From Streptomyces griseus (GTDB taxonomy: Bacteria > Actinomycetota > Actinomycetes > Streptomycetales > Streptomycetaceae), in assembly GCF_900460065.1 (NCBI RefSeq), contig NZ_UAVD01000024.1:310001-374000 (forward strand): DNA of 64,000 nucleotides. The letters run 5' to 3'. The notes beneath the pieces were generated by a model. It had not been told where the DNA came from. It did not search any database and saw only the letters and a program-made list of their open reading frames with translations. This document shows, piece by piece, positions 53,438 to 61,340 of the stretch (positions are counted from its first letter, which is position 1; every line of letters begins with the position of its first letter). The translations under genes and the position numbers were made by a program.

Positions 53438-53504
53438 CCTTCCCCGTCAGGCGCCCGGCACCGCACCACTCACCCCGTCAGGTCAGCAAGGGAGACACCC
53501 GAAC

Positions 53505-54587
53505 ATGAGCCGCACCTCCAAGGACACCGAACTCGCCCGCAGACTGAGCCGCCGCAACGTCCTCGGTGTCGCCGCCGGAGCCACCGCCGCCACCATCATC
53601 GGCACGGCGAGCGCCCAGGCGGCCGACCGGGGCCGGGACCACGGCCACGGCAACGGTCACGGTCACCACCACGGGCACGGGCACGGCAAGGGCAAGCCCG
53701 TCCTGCCGCCCGGCCGTCTCGGCATCCAGCTCTACAGCCTCCGCGACCAGATCTCCACGCTCGGGTTCGCGCCGGTCTTCGCCGAACTGGAGAAGTACGG
53801 CTACGACGAGATCGAACTGGCGGGCTACACCCAGGGCTCGGCCGGCCCCATCACCCTGGACCGGCTCAAGCGGCTGGCCCGGGACCACGGCCTCAACCCG
53901 ATCGGCAGCCACGTCGGCTACTACGACGACAACAACCCCGGCGCGTACACCTTCGCCCAGAACCTGGAGAAGGTCCTCGACGACGCCCAGGCGCTCGGCC
54001 TCAAGCACATCGGCACGGCCTCAGGACCGTTCCGCTACGGCTCCACGGTGGACGGCTGGAAGCGCGCCGCCGACGACTTCAACACGTACGGCGCCGCCGC
54101 CCGCAAGCGGGGCATGAAGTTCTACCAGCACAACCACGCCGAGGAGTTCTCCTTCGCGACCGACAGGCCGAACGTCCGCCTCTACGACGTCCTGCTCGCC
54201 GAGACCGACCCGGACCTCGTCTACCTGGAGCTGGACATCTACTGGGCGTACTGCGCCCAGTTCCGGTTCAGCAAGCGCGCCGACGGCACCCCGGCCCCGC
54301 TCGACCCGCTGAAGTACGTCCTCAAGCACCCCGACCGCTACCCCCTCTTCCACGTCAAGGACGGGGTCCGCGACGAGACGACCCGCGACGGCTACCGGAT
54401 GTCGGACGTGGGCGACGGGGACATCGACTACAAGACGTTCCTGTCCAAGGTCACCCAGCGCACCCACCACGGCCGGACCTACCACCACTGGCAGGCCGAG
54501 CACGACAACCCGGTCGACTCGCTCGCCTTCGCCCGCAAGTCCAGCGAGCACCTGCACTCCCTGCGGCAGGGCCGCTGCGGCGACTGA
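53505..54587 (+). CDS. Tat-exported sugar phosphate isomerase/epimerase-like TIM barrel
   Basis: A 360-residue exported TIM barrel. The twin-arginine motif is LSRRNVLGVAAG, and AQAADRG suggests a cleavage site near residue 42. A His/Gly linker (residues 46-65) precedes the barrel, which starts LGIQLYSLRDQ and includes FYQHNHAEEFSF, LELDIYWAYCA, LFHVKDGVRDE and HHWQAEHDNPVD. It would act outside the membrane on a sugar or cyclitol. It lies 67 bp after EboF and has the GTCAGG-type repeats upstream. Confidence 0.88.
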   Translation: MSRTSKDTELARRLSRRNVLGVAAGATAATIIGTASAQAADRGRDHGHGNGHGHHHGHGHGKGKPVLPPGRLGIQLYSLRDQISTLGFAPVFAELEKYGYDEIELAGYTQGSAGPITLDRLKRLARDHGLNPIGSHVGYYDDNNPGAYTFAQNLEKVLDDAQALGLKHIGTASGPFRYGSTVDGWKRAADDFNTYGAAARKRGMKFYQHNHAEEFSFATDRPNVRLYDVLLAETDPDLVYLELDIYWAYCAQFRFSKRADGTPAPLDPLKYVLKHPDRYPLFHVKDGVRDETTRDGYRMSDVGDGDIDYKTFLSKVTQRTHHGRTYHHWQAEHDNPVDSLAFARKSSEHLHSLRQGRCGD

Positions 54588-54598
54588 CGGGCGAGGCA

Positions 54599-54630
54599 CG
54601 GCCGCGCCGGAGTCCCCTCCGGCGCGGCCG
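54599..54630. terminator. Bidirectional hairpin at the end of the ebo-type region
   Basis: A perfect 14-bp stem (54599-54612 with 54617-54630) and a 4-nt loop, between the Tat TIM-barrel gene and the convergent DUF2254 gene. Confidence 0.78.
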
Positions 54631-54659
54631 GGCGGCGCCGCCTTCCCCGCCGTCCGGCC

Positions 54660-55964
54660 CTACCCGATGCCCTGCCGGTCCGGCAGCAGGGCGAACTCCC
54701 GGTCGGCAGCCACCGCCACCGTGAGCTCCACGGTCTGGACGAGCAGCGCACGATGCCTGACCAGCGGTTTCTTCCGGCCCTCCGGGACGAGCGGCAGCAG
54801 GTCGTCCAGTCCGGCCATGAGCCGGCGCGTCACCTGGGGACTGCCCGCGACACACCACCGGATCTCCTCGAAGGCCAGATCGACCAGGTCCTCCCACTCG
54901 GGACCGTCCTGCACCAGGCGCACCCGCCCGGCCCGGTCCCGGTGGTGGACGGGGCCGAGCGGCAGGTGCGCCACGGCCGCGAGGAACTGCACGATCCGGT
55001 CCAGGCACTGCACGGCCGTGGTCGGATCGTTCACCGACGTCGACAGGGCCCGCAGTGCGATGTCCACCAGTTGACGCAGCCCGAACGCCAGATCCTGGTG
55101 CAAGGTCCGCTCCACCGAGACGGAGACCGCGTACCGCAGCCGGCGCGGAGGGGGCACGGCCCCGCCGTGGACGGCGAGCACCGGTGTCCCCGGCACCACG
55201 AAGTCCCCGATGCGGGGAATGAGCCGCAGCACGACGTCCTGCCGCCGCGCGGCCCGGACCAGCCGCGCCGTGTTCACGTCCCGCAGCACCCCGGCCCGCC
55301 CCTCGTGCAGCACCCGCGCGGTCTCCGGCCCCGGCCCGTCCTCGCCCCGCGGCCCCCTCGGCATCCGGCCGAGCACCCGGAACGAGTCGCGCGCGATCCG
55401 GTCCACGACCGGCCCCACCTGCATCAGCCGCAGCGTCGCGCTCACGTAGCAGACGAAGAGCAGCAGGCTCAGCCCGAGCATCGCCAGGATCAGCAGACTC
55501 TGCACCAACGGGACCGAGACCACCCGGCGCGGATCGCTCTCGCTCTCGTACGAGGAGAGCACCAGCAACGAGAAGAGAAACGTCGCCAGGAACACCGTCA
55601 GCGTGAGTTTGCTGATCCGGCTCCTGACGAAGATCCGCACCACCCGGGGTGTCAGCTGGCCGCTCGCCATCTGGACCGCGACCAGCGAGATGCTGAAGAC
55701 GACACCGATGAAGGTCATCATCGCCGAGCTGATCGTGGTGACGATCGTCTTCGCGTCCTGGGAGAAGGCGATCAGCTCGCCGAGCTCGTCGTACGCCTCC
55801 TCCCGCCGGAGCAGCGCGACGATCGCGTCGTCCAGTTCGGTGGCGGCCAACCACAGCACGAACACGCAGACGAACCCCAAGGTCGGGGCGAACCAGAACG
55901 TGTCGCGCAGGTGCTCGCGCAGCGGGGACAGCGGACGGGGCCGGCGGTAGCCGCGATCACTCAT
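54660..55964 (-). CDS. DUF2254 membrane protein
   Basis: A 434-residue integral membrane protein of DUF2254. Four hydrophobic segments lie at about 25-45, 75-100, 120-140 and 160-185 (FAPTLGFVCVFVLWLAATELD, AMMTFIGVVFSISLVAVQMASGQLTPRVVRIF, LTVFLATFLFSLLVLSSYESES). A large soluble C-terminal part contains DIALRALSTSVNDPTTAVQCLDRI. Its function is unknown. The start is the ATG at 55964; no strong ribosome-binding site is visible. It is convergent with the ebo-type operon. Confidence 0.85.
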   Translation of the reverse strand: MSDRGYRRPRPLSPLREHLRDTFWFAPTLGFVCVFVLWLAATELDDAIVALLRREEAYDELGELIAFSQDAKTIVTTISSAMMTFIGVVFSISLVAVQMASGQLTPRVVRIFVRSRISKLTLTVFLATFLFSLLVLSSYESESDPRRVVSVPLVQSLLILAMLGLSLLLFVCYVSATLRLMQVGPVVDRIARDSFRVLGRMPRGPRGEDGPGPETARVLHEGRAGVLRDVNTARLVRAARRQDVVLRLIPRIGDFVVPGTPVLAVHGGAVPPPRRLRYAVSVSVERTLHQDLAFGLRQLVDIALRALSTSVNDPTTAVQCLDRIVQFLAAVAHLPLGPVHHRDRAGRVRLVQDGPEWEDLVDLAFEEIRWCVAGSPQVTRRLMAGLDDLLPLVPEGRKKPLVRHRALLVQTVELTVAVAADREFALLPDRQGIG

Positions 55965-56052
55965 GGACGTGAAGGTAGCCCCGGGACCTCCGCGGACCGG
56001 GGAGCCGAGGCCCCACAGGGGCGCCGCACCGCACTGACCACCGGATATGCGG

Positions 56053-56082
56053 GTGAAGGGCGCGCCGAACCCCTGGTATTGT
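56053..56082 (+). promoter_or_regulatory. Possible tRNA-Leu promoter
   Basis: GTGAAG (56053-56058), 18-bp spacer, TATTGT (56077-56082), about 45 bp before the tRNA. It is a weak match to the vegetative consensus. Confidence 0.4.
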
Positions 56083-56127
56083 TTTCCCTGTCGCCGCGGG
56101 GAACACACCGCGAACGACAGACACCTT

Positions 56128-56215
56128 GTCCGGGTGGCGGAATGGCAGACGCGCTAGCTTGAGGTGCTAGTGCCCTTTATCGGGCGTGGGGGTTCAAGTC
56201 CCCCCTCGGACACCA
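56128..56215 (+). tRNA. tRNA-Leu (anticodon GAG)
   Basis: A class II tRNA of 85 nt plus an encoded CCA. The acceptor stem GTCCGGG pairs with CTCGGAC (one G-U). The anticodon stem is CTAGC/GCTAG with loop TTGAGGT, giving anticodon GAG for CUC and CUU codons. A long variable arm (TGCCCTTTATCGGGC) and a T loop GTTCAAG are clear. Confidence 0.95.
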
Positions 56216-56234
56216 GCGGTCAACCGACCCGGTC

Positions 56235-56275
56235 AAAGCCGGTCGGAGCGAGATTTCTTCGCTCCGACCGGCTTT
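56235..56275 (+). terminator. Terminator after tRNA-Leu
   Basis: A perfect 17-bp stem (56235-56251 with 56259-56275), a 7-nt loop and TTT at the base, 19 bp past the tRNA. Confidence 0.85.
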
Positions 56276-56405
56276 CCTCGTCGTGCGACGGGGCCGTGCC
56301 GTCGTCGGCGAGAACGGGTCACGCCTCGCCGTCCACCTCCGCCGTCCGATGTCGGTCTGCGTATCGGCGGACGGCCGGTCCCGGACCCCGCGCCCGTTCG
56401 CCGGG

Positions 56406-57233
56406 TCAGTTCTTCAGGAAGTCCAGCAGGTCCCGGTTGAACTTCTCCTTGTCGCCGGGGACGAGGGCGATGCCGTGGGAGCCGCCCTCGTACACCTTGA
56501 GCGTGGCGTTCGGGATGAGCTTCGCCGACTTGCGGCCGGTGGCGTCGATCGGGACGACCTGGTCGTCGTCGCCGTGCACCACCAGGGTGGGCACGTCGAA
56601 CTTCTTCAGGTCGTCGTGGAAGTCCGTCGACGCGAAGGCGTCCACGCAGTCGACGCCGCCCTCGATCGTCTGGGCCATGGCCATGTACCAGAAGGCGTCC
56701 TTGTTGCCCTGCGTGACCTTGTTGCCGTCCCGGTTGGCGCCGAAGAACCCGACCGCGGTGTCCTTCCAGAACTGGGAACGCTCCGCGAGGATGCCGTCCT
56801 TGATGCCGTCGAAGACGGACTGCGGCACGCCCTCGGGGTTGTCGGGCCCCTGGAGCATCAGCGGGGGGACCGCGGAGAGCAGGACGGCGGACTTGACGCG
56901 CTCGGTTCCGTGGCGGCCGATGTAGCGGGCCAGTTCGCCGCCGCCCATGGAGTGCGCCACCAGGGTCACGTCCCGCAGGTCGAGCTGGGTGATCAGGTCG
57001 TTCAGGTCGTCGGCGAAGGTGTCGAAGTCGTACCCGTCGTACACCGGGGTCGAGCGGCCGTGACCGCGACGGTCGTGCGCGATTCCGCGGAACCCGGCGT
57101 CCGCCACGGCCTTCAGCTGGTCCTGCCAGGCGTCGCCGTTGAGCGGCCAGCCGTGGATGAACACCACGGGGCGTCCCCGGCCCCAGTCCTTGTAGAAGAT
57201 GTCGACACCGTCACGGGTGGTGATGACCGGCAT
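56406..57233 (-). CDS. Alpha/beta hydrolase (non-haem chloroperoxidase-like)
   Basis: A 275-residue alpha/beta hydrolase. The oxyanion region is VVFIHGWPLNGDAW (about 23-36), the nucleophile elbow VAHSMGGGE (Ser about 96), the Asp in VVHGDDDQVVP and the His in EGGSHGIALVP. It is full length for the non-haem haloperoxidase/esterase group and cytosolic. ATG 57233 follows GGAAGGGA by 6 bp. The frame is open far upstream, but this Met opens the conserved region. Confidence 0.9.
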   Translation of the reverse strand: MPVITTRDGVDIFYKDWGRGRPVVFIHGWPLNGDAWQDQLKAVADAGFRGIAHDRRGHGRSTPVYDGYDFDTFADDLNDLITQLDLRDVTLVAHSMGGGELARYIGRHGTERVKSAVLLSAVPPLMLQGPDNPEGVPQSVFDGIKDGILAERSQFWKDTAVGFFGANRDGNKVTQGNKDAFWYMAMAQTIEGGVDCVDAFASTDFHDDLKKFDVPTLVVHGDDDQVVPIDATGRKSAKLIPNATLKVYEGGSHGIALVPGDKEKFNRDLLDFLKN

Positions 57234-57529
57234 ATGGATCCCTTCCATTCCGCGGTTGGCCGAAGGCCGGAAGACGGTCGGTCCGCGTGGGGGAGTACCC
57301 CGACGCTGACAGGCTCGGGACCGAGCGTGTTCGGCGGCGGCGGGAAACGAGCTTTCTCTTTCCCCCACCCCATCTTCCACACTCCGGGGCTCCTCGCACG
57401 TCAGCCGCCGTGCGCGCGAGAGACGACGCCTCGGGCCCTGCGAAGGGGCGGTAGGCGCGGGGCTCGGCAACCCGGGCGGGCTGTCCGCCTCCTCGGGCGT
57501 CCGCGACGGCTTCCCGGCCGGCCCGCGGC

Positions 57530-58288
57530 TCACGCGGCGATGAGGACGTCCACGCCGAGTGCCCTGAGTCGCTCGACGACCGGGGCATGGGGATCGGTGT
57601 CGCTGATCAGCCCGGTGATCTTCGCCCAGGGCAGGACGTGGTACGACGAGGCCGTGCCGATCTTCTCGGAGGAGGCGAGGACGTAGGTGTCCGCGGCCCG
57701 TGCGGACAGGGCACGCTTCATCGCCGCCTCCTCGACGTCCCCCGTGGTCAGGCCGGCCTCGGGGTGGACGCCGGTGACGCCGAGCAGGCACAGGTCGGCG
57801 GAGATGTTCTGTGCGGCCTCGACCGCGGCGGCGCCGCAGGTGACCGCGGAGTGCTTGAAGACGCGGCCTCCGAGGAGGAACAGGTCGGCCCGCGGGTGGT
57901 CGATCAGGGCCGTGGCGATCGTCGGGCTGTGGGTGATCACCGTGCAGGCGAGGTTCTTCGGGAGCGCCCGCGCCACGGCGAGGGCGGTGGTGCCGCCGTC
58001 GAGGATCACCGAGCCGCCCGGCCGCACCAGCGCGGCGGCCACCGCGGCGACCTTCCGTTTGCCGTCCGGGGCCACGGCCTGGCGCGCGTCGTAGTCCACC
58101 ACCGCGGGAGACACGGGCAGCGCACCGCCGTACACCCTTTGGCAGAGCCCCTCGGTCGCGAGATCGCGCAGGTCACGCCGCACGCTGTCCTCGGAGATGC
58201 CCAGTTCGGCGGCGACGTCCTTGGCGACGATCTTTCCCGTGCGGCCGAGCAGATCGAGCAGGTGCTCGCGTCGTTCAGCAGCAAGCAT
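57530..58288 (-). CDS. DeoR/GlpR-family regulator
   Basis: A 252-residue DeoR-type repressor. Residues 4-58 form the winged helix-turn-helix (ERREHLLDLLGRTGKIVAKDVAAELGISEDSVRRDLRDLATEGL). The sugar-phosphate-sensing domain contains VILDGGTTALAVARAL and SSEKIGTASSYHVLP. ATG 58288 follows AGGAAGG by about 7 bp; a GTG at 58312 is an alternative. It diverges from the nudK operon across direct TTGCA repeats and probably controls it in response to a phosphosugar. Confidence 0.9.
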   Translation of the reverse strand: MLAAERREHLLDLLGRTGKIVAKDVAAELGISEDSVRRDLRDLATEGLCQRVYGGALPVSPAVVDYDARQAVAPDGKRKVAAVAAALVRPGGSVILDGGTTALAVARALPKNLACTVITHSPTIATALIDHPRADLFLLGGRVFKHSAVTCGAAAVEAAQNISADLCLLGVTGVHPEAGLTTGDVEEAAMKRALSARAADTYVLASSEKIGTASSYHVLPWAKITGLISDTDPHAPVVERLRALGVDVLIAA

Positions 58289-58307
58289 GCGCGTTCCTTC
58301 CTGTTCT

Positions 58308-58320
58308 TGCACGATGTTGC
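58308..58320. promoter_or_regulatory. TTGCA direct repeat in the DeoR/nudK control region
   Basis: Two TTGCA copies 10 bp apart (within CTTGCACGATGTTGCATG) lie upstream of the DeoR start and about 20 bp before the broken DUF4406 gene. One-turn-spaced direct repeats suit DeoR-family operators. Confidence 0.45.
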
Positions 58321-58336
58321 ATGTATCTTAGCCGCC

Positions 58337-58555
58337 ATGACCGACAAGCCCCGGCCCGTCCTCATCGCGGGCCCCCACCGTTCCGGCGCCGACGGCGACC
58401 CGCGGCCCATGGCCGCCGACCTCGCCCGCCGGGAAACCGCGGCCCGGCCCGTCCTCGCCGCCGGCCACCTCCCCGTGACCGGCGCACGGCCCGCCCTGCC
58501 CGTCCGCCGCGACGTAGCCGAGATCCCGCGTCGCACCCCGCAGGAGGCCAGGTGA
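58337..58555 (+). pseudogene. Truncated DUF4406-like remnant
   Basis: A 72-residue frame. Residues 1-52 (PVLIAGPHRSGADGDPRPMAADLARRETAARPVLAAGHLPVTG) match the start of DUF4406/nucleoside deoxyribosyltransferase-like proteins, which are usually about 130 residues. The rest of the domain is missing and the frame ends in LPVRRDVAEIPRRTPQEAR, which looks like a family C-terminus, so an internal deletion is likely. Its stop overlaps the nudK GTG (GTGA), so translation may still matter for coupling even if the product is inactive. Confidence 0.6.
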
Positions 58556-59259
58556 CGAACAGCCCGGGCGTCGACACCCCGGACCACCGCGGACGCACCG
58601 GCCTCCACCTCGCCGGACGCGACCTCGACCGCAACCCCGGTGTCCGGGTACGCGACGTCGAGCTCACCTCCCAGGGGTGGCACGTCCTGCGCCGCACCAC
58701 CTTCGACTACCGTCGCCGCGACGGACGGTGGGAGACCCAGCAGCGCGAGACCTACGACCGCGGCGACGGCGCCGTCGTCCTGCCCTACGACACCGACCGC
58801 GGCTGCGTGCTGCTCACCCGGCAGTTCCGCTACCCGGCCTACGTGAACGGCCACCCCGACGGCATGCTTGTCGAGGCTGCCGCCGGGCTCCTCGACGCAC
58901 AGGACCCGCACACCGCGATCCGGCGCGAGAGCGCCGAGGAACTCGGCATCAGGCTCGGCCCGCTCACCCCTGTCTTCGACGTGTACATGAGTCCGGGCTC
59001 CGTCACCGAGTGCCTCCACTTCTTCGCCGCCCCGTACACCCCGGCCGACCGGGTCGGCGCGGGCGGCGGGCTGGAGGAGGAGGGCGAGGACATCGAAGTC
59101 CTCGAACTTCCCTTCGCCGACGCTCTCGCCATGGCCCGCGACGGACGCATCACCGACGGCAAGACCCTTCTGCTTCTGCAATGGGCAGCGCTGCACGGGC
59201 CCTTCGCCCCGGCGGAAGGGCCCGTGCGGGATGTCTCCCGGGGCCCGGACGCCTCCTGA
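58552..59259 (+). CDS. nudK: NudK-like GDP-mannose pyrophosphatase (NUDIX)
   Basis: A 235-residue NUDIX hydrolase. The NUDIX box region EAAAGLLDAQDPHTAIRRESAEELGI resembles NudK, where the first Glu is shifted. Downstream YMSPGSVTECLHFFAAPY, GGGLEEEGEDIEVLELPF and DGKTLLLLQW are NudK signatures. NudK splits GDP-mannose to mannose 1-phosphate and GMP. GTG 58552 overlaps the preceding frame. The last 28 residues extend past the usual end and encode the hairpin at 59193-59227. Confidence 0.85.
   Translation: MTNSPGVDTPDHRGRTGLHLAGRDLDRNPGVRVRDVELTSQGWHVLRRTTFDYRRRDGRWETQQRETYDRGDGAVVLPYDTDRGCVLLTRQFRYPAYVNGHPDGMLVEAAAGLLDAQDPHTAIRRESAEELGIRLGPLTPVFDVYMSPGSVTECLHFFAAPYTPADRVGAGGGLEEEGEDIEVLELPFADALAMARDGRITDGKTLLLLQWAALHGPFAPAEGPVRDVSRGPDAS
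59193..59227 (+). terminator. Hairpin within the nudK 3' end
   Basis: A perfect 13-bp stem (59193-59205 with 59215-59227) and a 9-nt loop, inside the C-terminal extension of nudK. It probably works as the operon terminator. Confidence 0.55.
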
Positions 59260-59293
59260 TGGCGGTGGCGCGGGCCGTCGCGTCGCTCGCGGG

Positions 59294-60448
59294 TCAGTCG
59301 ACCGGCGCACCGGGCTGGTCGTGCGTGGCGCAGTGGATGCCGCCGCCCCCGGAGGCCACGGTGTCGATCACGACCGGTACGACGTCGCGGTCGGGGAACT
59401 GCTCCCGGAGGATTCCCCGGGCCCGGTCGTCGGCCTTGCGGTCGCCGAAGCGGGGCATGAAGACCGCATCGTTGGCCACGTAGAAGTTGGCGTACGTCGA
59501 CACGAAGTCGTCGCCCTCGCCGGTGATCCTGTCCAGGTCGGGCTGGGGCAGGTCGATCACCTCGAAGCGCCGGCCGCGGGCGTCGGTCGCCCTGCTCAGC
59601 ACCGCCCTGGCCTGGTCGGCCGCGCGTGACCAGGAGTCCGGGGGAGTGCCGGGGAAGGCCTGGTCCAGGAGCACCACACCCGGTGCGGTGAAGCGGACGA
59701 GGCTGTCCACGTGGGCGTCGGTGATGTCCTCGCCGCGCACCCCCTTCAGCCACACCACCTTTTCGACGCCCAGCGTCTCGACGAGGTCGGCCTCGACGGC
59801 GTCCCGGCTCAGACCCGGGTTGCGGTTCTCGTTGACGATCGAGCTCTCGGTGATCAGCAGGGTGCCCTCGCCGTCGGTCTCGAAGGATCCGCCCTCGGCG
59901 ACGAGGGGGGCCTCGACCCGCTCGATCCCGTACTTCGACAGGAGCGTGCGGCCGACCCGGGCGTCGTTCGTGTGCTCCTGCTTGTCGCCCCAGCCGTTGA
60001 AGTTGAGGTCGACCCCGATGACCTCGCCCCCCTCCTCGACGAACACCGGGACGGTGTCGCGGGCCCACATGTCGTCGACCGCGAGCGGGATGACCTCGAC
60101 CTGCGAGCCGCAGGCCCGCTGGGCCGCCTTCCGCTGGTCGGGCCTGGCCATCATGACGACGTACTCGTACTCCGCGACGGCGCGGGCGATCCGGGCGATG
60201 TCCTCGCGGACGTACGGGAGGTCCTCCTCCCACACCGATTCCAGGGCGGGCCACGACATGAACGTCCGCGCGTGGCTGTCCCACTCCGCGCCGAGGCGGC
60301 GGTCGCCTTCGGACGCGCGGTCGGAGCCCGTGCCGACGGTCCCGGATGCGGCATCGTCCGGGCCGCAGGCCGTGGCCCCGAAAGCGAGTGCGCCGAGTCC
60401 GGCGAGGGTGTGAAGGGCCGTACGGCGAGTGGGGCGACGGTGGGGCAC
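59294..60448 (-). CDS. Agmatine deiminase family protein, Tat-type lipoprotein
   Basis: A 384-residue guanidino-modifying enzyme of the agmatine deiminase/peptidyl-arginine deiminase (PPAD) class. The signal has a twin-arginine-like RRTALHTLAG and lipobox FGATAC, so it is probably anchored outside the cell. Core motifs are MSWPALESVWEEDL, DDMWARDTVPVF, EGGSFETDGEGTLL and the catalytic Cys in GGGGIHCATHDQPG. Agmatine deiminase makes N-carbamoylputrescine; an exported one could act on agmatine or arginine residues. GTG 60448 has GGAG upstream. It diverges from a TetR gene. Confidence 0.88.
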   Translation of the reverse strand: MPHRRPTRRTALHTLAGLGALAFGATACGPDDAASGTVGTGSDRASEGDRRLGAEWDSHARTFMSWPALESVWEEDLPYVREDIARIARAVAEYEYVVMMARPDQRKAAQRACGSQVEVIPLAVDDMWARDTVPVFVEEGGEVIGVDLNFNGWGDKQEHTNDARVGRTLLSKYGIERVEAPLVAEGGSFETDGEGTLLITESSIVNENRNPGLSRDAVEADLVETLGVEKVVWLKGVRGEDITDAHVDSLVRFTAPGVVLLDQAFPGTPPDSWSRAADQARAVLSRATDARGRRFEVIDLPQPDLDRITGEGDDFVSTYANFYVANDAVFMPRFGDRKADDRARGILREQFPDRDVVPVVIDTVASGGGGIHCATHDQPGAPVD

Positions 60449-60548
60449 GGTGGGCTCCGATCGTGGTCTTTCGCGGGCCGTCCGGGTGCGCGGGAGGCGG
60501 CGCGGCGGTCCGGGCCCGGGGTGTGAGCGCCGGCTCGGTACTGACCGC

Positions 60549-60577
60549 ACTGTCGCACTGACTGAAATTTCAGTCAA
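60549..60577 (-). promoter_or_regulatory. Promoter of the deiminase gene
   Basis: Minus strand: TTGACT (60577-60572), 17-bp spacer, GACAGT (60554-60549). The -35 lies inside the TetR-type palindrome. Confidence 0.6.
60559..60576. promoter_or_regulatory. TetR-type operator
   Basis: A perfect 18-bp palindrome, TGACTGAAATTTCAGTCA, in the space between the divergent deiminase and TetR genes. Its AT-rich centre stands out in this GC-rich DNA. Confidence 0.78.
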
Positions 60578-60751
60578 GCTGCTCGGGTCCACCGGCCTGT
60601 CGCGGGTCGTGTGCCGGTGGGGCGGCGCTCCGGGCGGGACGGACCGCCCCGGCCCCGGTCGCCTCGCGTCCCGGCACGGGGTCCGACCGGGCCGGATGCC
60701 GCTGAGCCACCGGGTGCGGGCGGCCCGGGCCGGACCGGTAGGTTGGTCGTC

Positions 60752-61333
60752 ATGGCGTCCCGTAACACCCGGATTCTCGAAGCGGCCGCACGGCTGATCG
60801 CCCGGCGCGGCGTCCGCGGCCTGCGCGTGGAGGAACTCGCCGCCGAGGCGGGCGTGTCCACCGGGTTGATCTACTACCACTTCAAGGACCGGACCGGGAT
60901 CCTCCGCCACACCCTGGAGTTCATCAACGACCGCGCCGAGCGCTACACCACGCTCCGGGCCCCGGACGAACCGCCGCCGGCGCCGCGCGAGGAACTCGGC
61001 CGGATTCTGCTGCTGGAGCTGCAGGACACCGCCGAGGTCCGGGAGAACAGCGCGGCGTGGGGGGAGTTGCGGGCGAGCGCCGTCTTCGATCCGGCCCTGC
61101 GCGAGGATCTCGCCCGGGCGACGCTGGTATGGGTGCGGGAGGTGACCGCCCTGCTGGGCGAGGTGAGCCCGACGGCTCCGGCCGCGAAGCTCGCGGCGGC
61201 GGCCGAGAGGCTCACGGCGCTGCTGGAGGGGCTGAGCATGCGCTGGCTCAGTGGCGGGCTCGCGATCGACCGCGCCAGGACCCTGATGGAGGACGGCATC
61301 GAGGCGGAGCTGTCCGGCCTGGAGCCGCGGTAG
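60752..61333 (+). CDS. TetR-family regulator
   Basis: A 193-residue TetR repressor of the BetI-like branch. The helix-turn-helix is ILEAAARLIARRGVRGLRVEELAAEAGVSTGLIYYHFKDRTGIL (residues 7-50); the rest is the ligand-binding bundle. The 18-bp palindrome between it and the deiminase gene is its likely operator. A polyamine or guanidino ligand is a reasonable guess from the neighbour. Confidence 0.9.
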   Translation: MASRNTRILEAAARLIARRGVRGLRVEELAAEAGVSTGLIYYHFKDRTGILRHTLEFINDRAERYTTLRAPDEPPPAPREELGRILLLELQDTAEVRENSAAWGELRASAVFDPALREDLARATLVWVREVTALLGEVSPTAPAAKLAAAAERLTALLEGLSMRWLSGGLAIDRARTLMEDGIEAELSGLEPR

Positions 61334-61340
61334 CCGCTCC

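Larger units (their letters stand above)
60449..60751. promoter_or_regulatory. Deiminase/TetR divergent control region
   Basis: 303 bp with a perfect palindrome (60559-60576) overlapping the -35 of a promoter toward the deiminase gene (60549-60577). No gene is seen in it. Confidence 0.65.
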
